Source: Hyphomicrobiales bacterium
Lineage (GTDB): Bacteria; Pseudomonadota; Alphaproteobacteria; Rhizobiales; Rhizobiaceae
Reading direction: 5' to 3'
NCBI GenBank assembly: GCA_900467745.1
Contig: UBQW01000037.1
Location: 124,001 to 188,000 of the forward strand
DNA: 64,000 nt
In this document: one piece after another, positions 60,770 through 64,000 of the stretch
Layout: each line of letters begins with the position of its first letter
Position numbering within the stretch: the stretch's first letter is position 1
The notes under the pieces: model-generated
Databases searched by the model: none
The model's input: the letters and a program-made list of their open reading frames with translations, nothing else
What the model was told of the DNA's origin: nothing
Position numbers and translations under genes: made by a program

Positions 60770-61392
60770 CGATGACGATCGAGGATATCGCCGGCGAGGT
60801 CCTTGCCCGCGCCGGCGACGCGAAGCGCTTTCTGATCGCCATCGCCGGCCCGCCCGGCGCCGGCAAATCCACCATGGCAGACCACATCGCCGACGCCTTG
60901 CGCGCCGGCGGCGAAACGGCCGCAGTCTTGCCGATGGATGGCTTCCACATGGACAATGCCATCCTGATCGAGCGTGGCCAGCTTGCCCGCAAGGGCATCC
61001 CCGAGACCTTCGATGTGCGCGGCTTCCTCGATATCATCCGCGCCGTTCGCCTGGCCGATCAGGAAGTGCTGGTGCCGGTGTTCGATCGCTCGCGTGAGCT
61101 TGCCATCGCCTCGGCGCGTCCCATCGGCCCGGAGCACCGCTTCATCATCGTCGAGGGCAACTACCTGCTCTTCAGCCTCGGCAAGTGGGCGGAACTCGAG
61201 GGCGTGTTCGACTATTCGATCATGCTCGCCCCGCCGATCGAGGTGCTGGAGGAGCGGCTGTGGGCGCGCTGGCGCGGCTACAAGCTGAGCGAGGAGGAGT
61301 CTGCTCGCAAGGTCTATGAGAACGACCTTCCGAACGGTCGCCTCATTCTCGGCAATCGCCGCCGCGCCGACGTCACCCTCGAGATCGCCTGA
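60766..61392 (+). CDS. frcK: FrcK, P-loop kinase of the fructose operon
   Basis: 208 residues. P-loop IAGPPGAGKSTMADH (28-36), substrate region LPMDGFHMDN, and EGNYLLF before the lid domain, all as in the uridine kinase/pantothenate kinase-like (UDK/PanK, YegC/FrcK) group. It is proposed to phosphorylate the imported sugar, but the exact substrate is unproven. Coupled to frcA by ATGA; last gene of the operon. Confidence 0.88.
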   Translation: MTMTIEDIAGEVLARAGDAKRFLIAIAGPPGAGKSTMADHIADALRAGGETAAVLPMDGFHMDNAILIERGQLARKGIPETFDVRGFLDIIRAVRLADQEVLVPVFDRSRELAIASARPIGPEHRFIIVEGNYLLFSLGKWAELEGVFDYSIMLAPPIEVLEERLWARWRGYKLSEEESARKVYENDLPNGRLILGNRRRADVTLEIA

Positions 61393-61454
61393 TCGCAATT
61401 GCCCGGTAGCGATGGGCAAACCATTTGCCATCCCCCATGCTTGGATGTAATTCC

Positions 61455-61482
61455 CAAGGCTGAGCCCTAAAGCGCAGCCTTG
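61455..61482 (+). other. Hairpin in the pyrC leader
   Basis: Perfect 8-bp stem CAAGGCTG/CAGCCTTG with a 12-base loop, ending 2 bases before the pyrC GGAG ribosome site and 14 bases before the ATG. It could modulate ribosome access or mark an upstream 3' end. Confidence 0.5.
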
Positions 61483-61496
61483 CCGGAGTTACAGTC

Positions 61497-62537
61497 ATGC
61501 AATCGATCACCATCCGCCGCCCCGATGATTGGCATCTTCACCTGCGTGACGGCGCCATGCTGGAAGGCGTGATTGCCGATTCAAGCCGCGACTTCGCCCG
61601 CGCTATCATCATGCCGAACCTCGTGCCCCCGGTCGTCACGACAGCGGACGCCGAGGCCTATCGCGGCCGCATCATGGCCGCCTTGCCGAAGGGCGATCGC
61701 TTCGAGCCGCTGATGACGCTCTATCTGACCGAGCACACCAATCCCGACGATGTCGAGAAGGGCAAGGCCAGCGGCCTGATCACCGCCGTCAAGCTCTACC
61801 CCGCCGGCGCCACCACCAATTCGCATGGCGGCGTGCGCGATATCGACAAGGCCATGCCGGTGCTCGAGCGCATGGCCAAGATCGGTCTTCCGCTTTGCGT
61901 CCATGGTGAAGTCACGACGTCTGACGTCGATATCTTCGATCGCGAAGCCGTCTTCATCGAAACGGTGCTCGATCCGTTGCGCAAGCGCCTGCCGGAGCTG
62001 AAGGTGACGATGGAGCATGTGACGACCAAGGACGGCATCGATTACATCAAGTCGGCCGAGCGCAATCTCGCCGGCTCGATCACGACCCACCACCTGATCA
62101 TCAACCGCAACGCCATCCTCGTCGGCGGCATTCGCCCGCATTATTACTGCCTGCCGGTCGCCAAGCGCGAACATCACCGTGTTGCGTTGCGCCAGGCGGC
62201 CACCAGCGGCGACGCCCGCTTCTTCCTCGGCACCGATTCCGCGCCGCATGTCGATCCGCTGAAGGAATGCGGCTGCGGCTGCGCCGGCATCTATACTTCG
62301 ATCAACACGATGAGCTGCCTTGCCCACGTCTTCGAGCAGGACAATGCCCTCGACAAACTGGAAGCCTTCGCGTCGCTGAACGGCCCGGCCTGGTACGGCC
62401 TTCCGATAAACGAAGAAGTAATAACGCTTGTGAAACACGCCGAGCCCGTGTCGTTTCCTGCCAAGATCGAGACCGGCGCCGGTCCCGTCACGGTATTCGA
62501 CCCCATGTTCCCGCTTCATTGGGATGTCGAGCGCTAA
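61497..62537 (+). CDS. pyrC: Dihydroorotase (PyrC type, class II)
   Basis: 346 residues, the length of the E. coli-type enzyme. Metal ligands H13 and H15 in DDWHLHLRDG, carboxylated lysine K99 in ITAVKLYPAGATTNSHGG, and catalytic D247 in FLGTDSAPH. It closes carbamoyl-aspartate to dihydroorotate in pyrimidine synthesis, as a cytosolic zinc enzyme. GGAG lies 8 bases upstream of the ATG. Confidence 0.96.
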   Translation: MQSITIRRPDDWHLHLRDGAMLEGVIADSSRDFARAIIMPNLVPPVVTTADAEAYRGRIMAALPKGDRFEPLMTLYLTEHTNPDDVEKGKASGLITAVKLYPAGATTNSHGGVRDIDKAMPVLERMAKIGLPLCVHGEVTTSDVDIFDREAVFIETVLDPLRKRLPELKVTMEHVTTKDGIDYIKSAERNLAGSITTHHLIINRNAILVGGIRPHYYCLPVAKREHHRVALRQAATSGDARFFLGTDSAPHVDPLKECGCGCAGIYTSINTMSCLAHVFEQDNALDKLEAFASLNGPAWYGLPINEEVITLVKHAEPVSFPAKIETGAGPVTVFDPMFPLHWDVER

Positions 62538-62719
62538 TAGCGCTCGCAAACCCCTCATTTTTTACTGGAAGAAGGATGCGCATCCGTCGAGATATGTTAC
62601 TGCGCTAACATCTAAGCTTTAAATACATGTTTTTTTAACGAAATTGATAACACATTCGCTGTCGGGCGAATTCCATTTTCTTAAAACGAAAGCGTGGCAG
62701 AAGCCGCGGAGCTCAAAGC

Positions 62720-63898
62720 ATGACGCTTGACTATAATTCATTGCTGACCGCGTTGGCGGTCTCGGCGACTTGTCTCGCCATTACCTTGCTGGCGAGCTGG
62801 ATTGCCCGGCGGACCGAAACATTTCTGCTGGCCTGTGGGGTCGGCCTCATTCTGATCGTCAGCGGCATCTTTGCCTATGGGATCTATGTCGATAAGCCGA
62901 ACGCGATCGTCGGCACGGTGTGCTTCGCGCTGCTCTTTCCCGGCTTCGCGACAGTCTGGGGCGCCGGCTGCCAGTTCCGGACAGGAACATTGCCGCATGC
63001 GCGTGTCGCTGCCTTCGGCGCCGTGGCGGTGGTGGCAACCGCATTGCCGATGTTGCTCGGCTATGACGGTCTGTCCTTCATCATCGACAACATCGCCATC
63101 GCCTCCTTCCTCTTCGCCACGGCCTACCAGTATTGGCGCGCCCGCGCCGAAGCGATCGTCCCGCTGACCGGGATCACCAGCCTCTATTGCCTGACAGGCT
63201 TTTCCTTCGTCCTCTGCGCTACCGTGCTGATCTATCAGGGCAAGCTTGTGCTGGGTGCTGCGCCTAACAATTGGTCGGAGGATTTGAGCCTCGCCGTCTG
63301 CATCGCCAGCATGACCGGCATCGGTGCGCTATCGCTTGCCCTGCACCAATGGCGCATGGCCGCCCTCCACCGCATCGACGCGGCTACCGATCCGCTGACC
63401 GGCCTGCTCAACCGCCGTGCTCTGTTCGATCGCCACGGCGCCGGCGTCATGGGCCCGACCACGGCCGTGCTGGTCTTCGACATCGACCACTTCAAATCGA
63501 TCAACGACAGTTTCGGTCACGACGTCGGCGATCGCGTGCTCAAGGTCTTCGCGGCGGAATTGACCGCGACTTGCCGGCTGAGCGACACAGTTGCCCGTCT
63601 CGGCGGCGAAGAGTTCGCGATGGTTCTGCACCAGGTCATGCCAGGCCGCGCCGAGGTCGTCGCCGAGCGCATCCGCAAGGCCTTCGAGGGGCGCGAGCTC
63701 GATATCGACGGCCAGGTCTGCAAATGCACCGTCAGCGTCGGCGTCGCCTCCGGCCGCACCAAGCCGCTGCCATTCGATGCCATGCTGACCGCTGCCGACA
63801 AGGCGCTCTACGCCGCCAAGCGCGCCGGCCGCAACCGCGTCGAGCTTGCGAGCCACCTGCAGGCAGTCCCCACGGACACGGCCCGCACCGCCTCTTGA
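62720..63898 (+). CDS. Membrane-bound diguanylate cyclase (GGDEF)
   Basis: 392 residues. Six hydrophobic helices fill the first 210 residues (for example LLTALAVSATCLAITLLASW and ALPMLLGYDGLSF). The GGDEF domain follows, with DPLTGLLNRRALF, DIDHFKSIND, active site GGEEF (295-299) and the RxxD inhibitory site R286-D289 exactly five residues before it. It should therefore be catalytically active and feedback-inhibited by c-di-GMP. No EAL domain. GAAGCCGCGGAG lies upstream of the ATG. Confidence 0.9.
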   Translation: MTLDYNSLLTALAVSATCLAITLLASWIARRTETFLLACGVGLILIVSGIFAYGIYVDKPNAIVGTVCFALLFPGFATVWGAGCQFRTGTLPHARVAAFGAVAVVATALPMLLGYDGLSFIIDNIAIASFLFATAYQYWRARAEAIVPLTGITSLYCLTGFSFVLCATVLIYQGKLVLGAAPNNWSEDLSLAVCIASMTGIGALSLALHQWRMAALHRIDAATDPLTGLLNRRALFDRHGAGVMGPTTAVLVFDIDHFKSINDSFGHDVGDRVLKVFAAELTATCRLSDTVARLGGEEFAMVLHQVMPGRAEVVAERIRKAFEGRELDIDGQVCKCTVSVGVASGRTKPLPFDAMLTAADKALYAAKRAGRNRVELASHLQAVPTDTARTAS

Positions 63899-64000
63899 TC
63901 GTCGGCGGTTCCCCTCGTATGGTCGGGTTGGCCGGATGCAGCCAGCCGCCCCGCGGTGCGAAAGCACGATGGTGAATGCATCCAAGCATAACCTTCACAT

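Overview
This window comes from the chromosome of an alphaproteobacterium of the Rhizobium/Agrobacterium/Sinorhizobium group. The evidence is the GC-rich coding sequence, rhizobial gene neighbours (glnD-mutS-tme-olsB; lptCAB-rpoN-hpf-ptsN; def-fmt-truA-dapE-dapD-argB; the frc fructose operon) and a RIME-like intergenic palindrome. Assignments are by reading protein motifs; no database search was run.

Layout. 0-8.7 kb: glnD (cut by the window edge), a small unknown gene, mutS, the malic enzyme tme, a RIME-like element and olsB (ornithine lipid synthesis). 8.7-16.4 kb: a hybrid sensor kinase, lspA and two methyltransferase genes joined by ATGA overlaps, a CoxG-like protein, a GNAT acetyltransferase, an HtrA-like protein that has lost its catalytic triad, a LapA-like membrane protein and ihfB. 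16.4-22.9 kb: sppA, then the envelope/nitrogen-control cluster lptC-lptA-lptB-rpoN-hpf-ptsN, closed by a strong terminator. 22.9-29.4 kb: a dCACHE chemoreceptor, a ribokinase-like kinase, rmuC and a globin-coupled chemoreceptor.

29.4-41 kb: def, a FitAB/VapBC-type toxin-antitoxin pair lodged between def and fmt, truA, arsC, a membrane protein, dapE, dapD, a LOG-family gene, a DUF2442/DUF4160 pair, an EF-hand protein, a HAD nucleotidase, a PEP-mutase/ICL-family gene, a second palindromic element with perfect 36-bp arms, and argB. 41-46.3 kb: an ECF sigma/anti-sigma/fasciclin cassette lies between argB and the engB-yidC-rnpA-rpmH block. 46.7-53.3 kb: a third chemoreceptor, an orphan sensor kinase, tRNA-Arg(ACG), and an accessory stretch of very small genes and secreted proteins. 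This stretch contains three consecutive hairpins with CCUCCUCCC loops, which look like a cuckoo/CcsR-type small RNA.

53.4-64 kb: a two-gene hydroxyproline/D-amino-acid module (FAD oxidoreductase plus a Ser/Cys proline-racemase-family enzyme), the fructose uptake locus (a RbsD/FucU-family gene and frcR on one strand, frcB-frcC-frcA-frcK on the other), pyrC, and a membrane diguanylate cyclase.

Core genes form long conserved blocks. The plausible newcomers sit at the joints: the TA pair, the DUF pair, the sigma/fasciclin cassette, the palindromic elements, and the small genes after the tRNA. The most notable items are the three-hairpin sRNA, the triad-less HtrA-like protein, the sigma/anti-sigma/fasciclin cassette and the TA pair with its double-palindrome operator.
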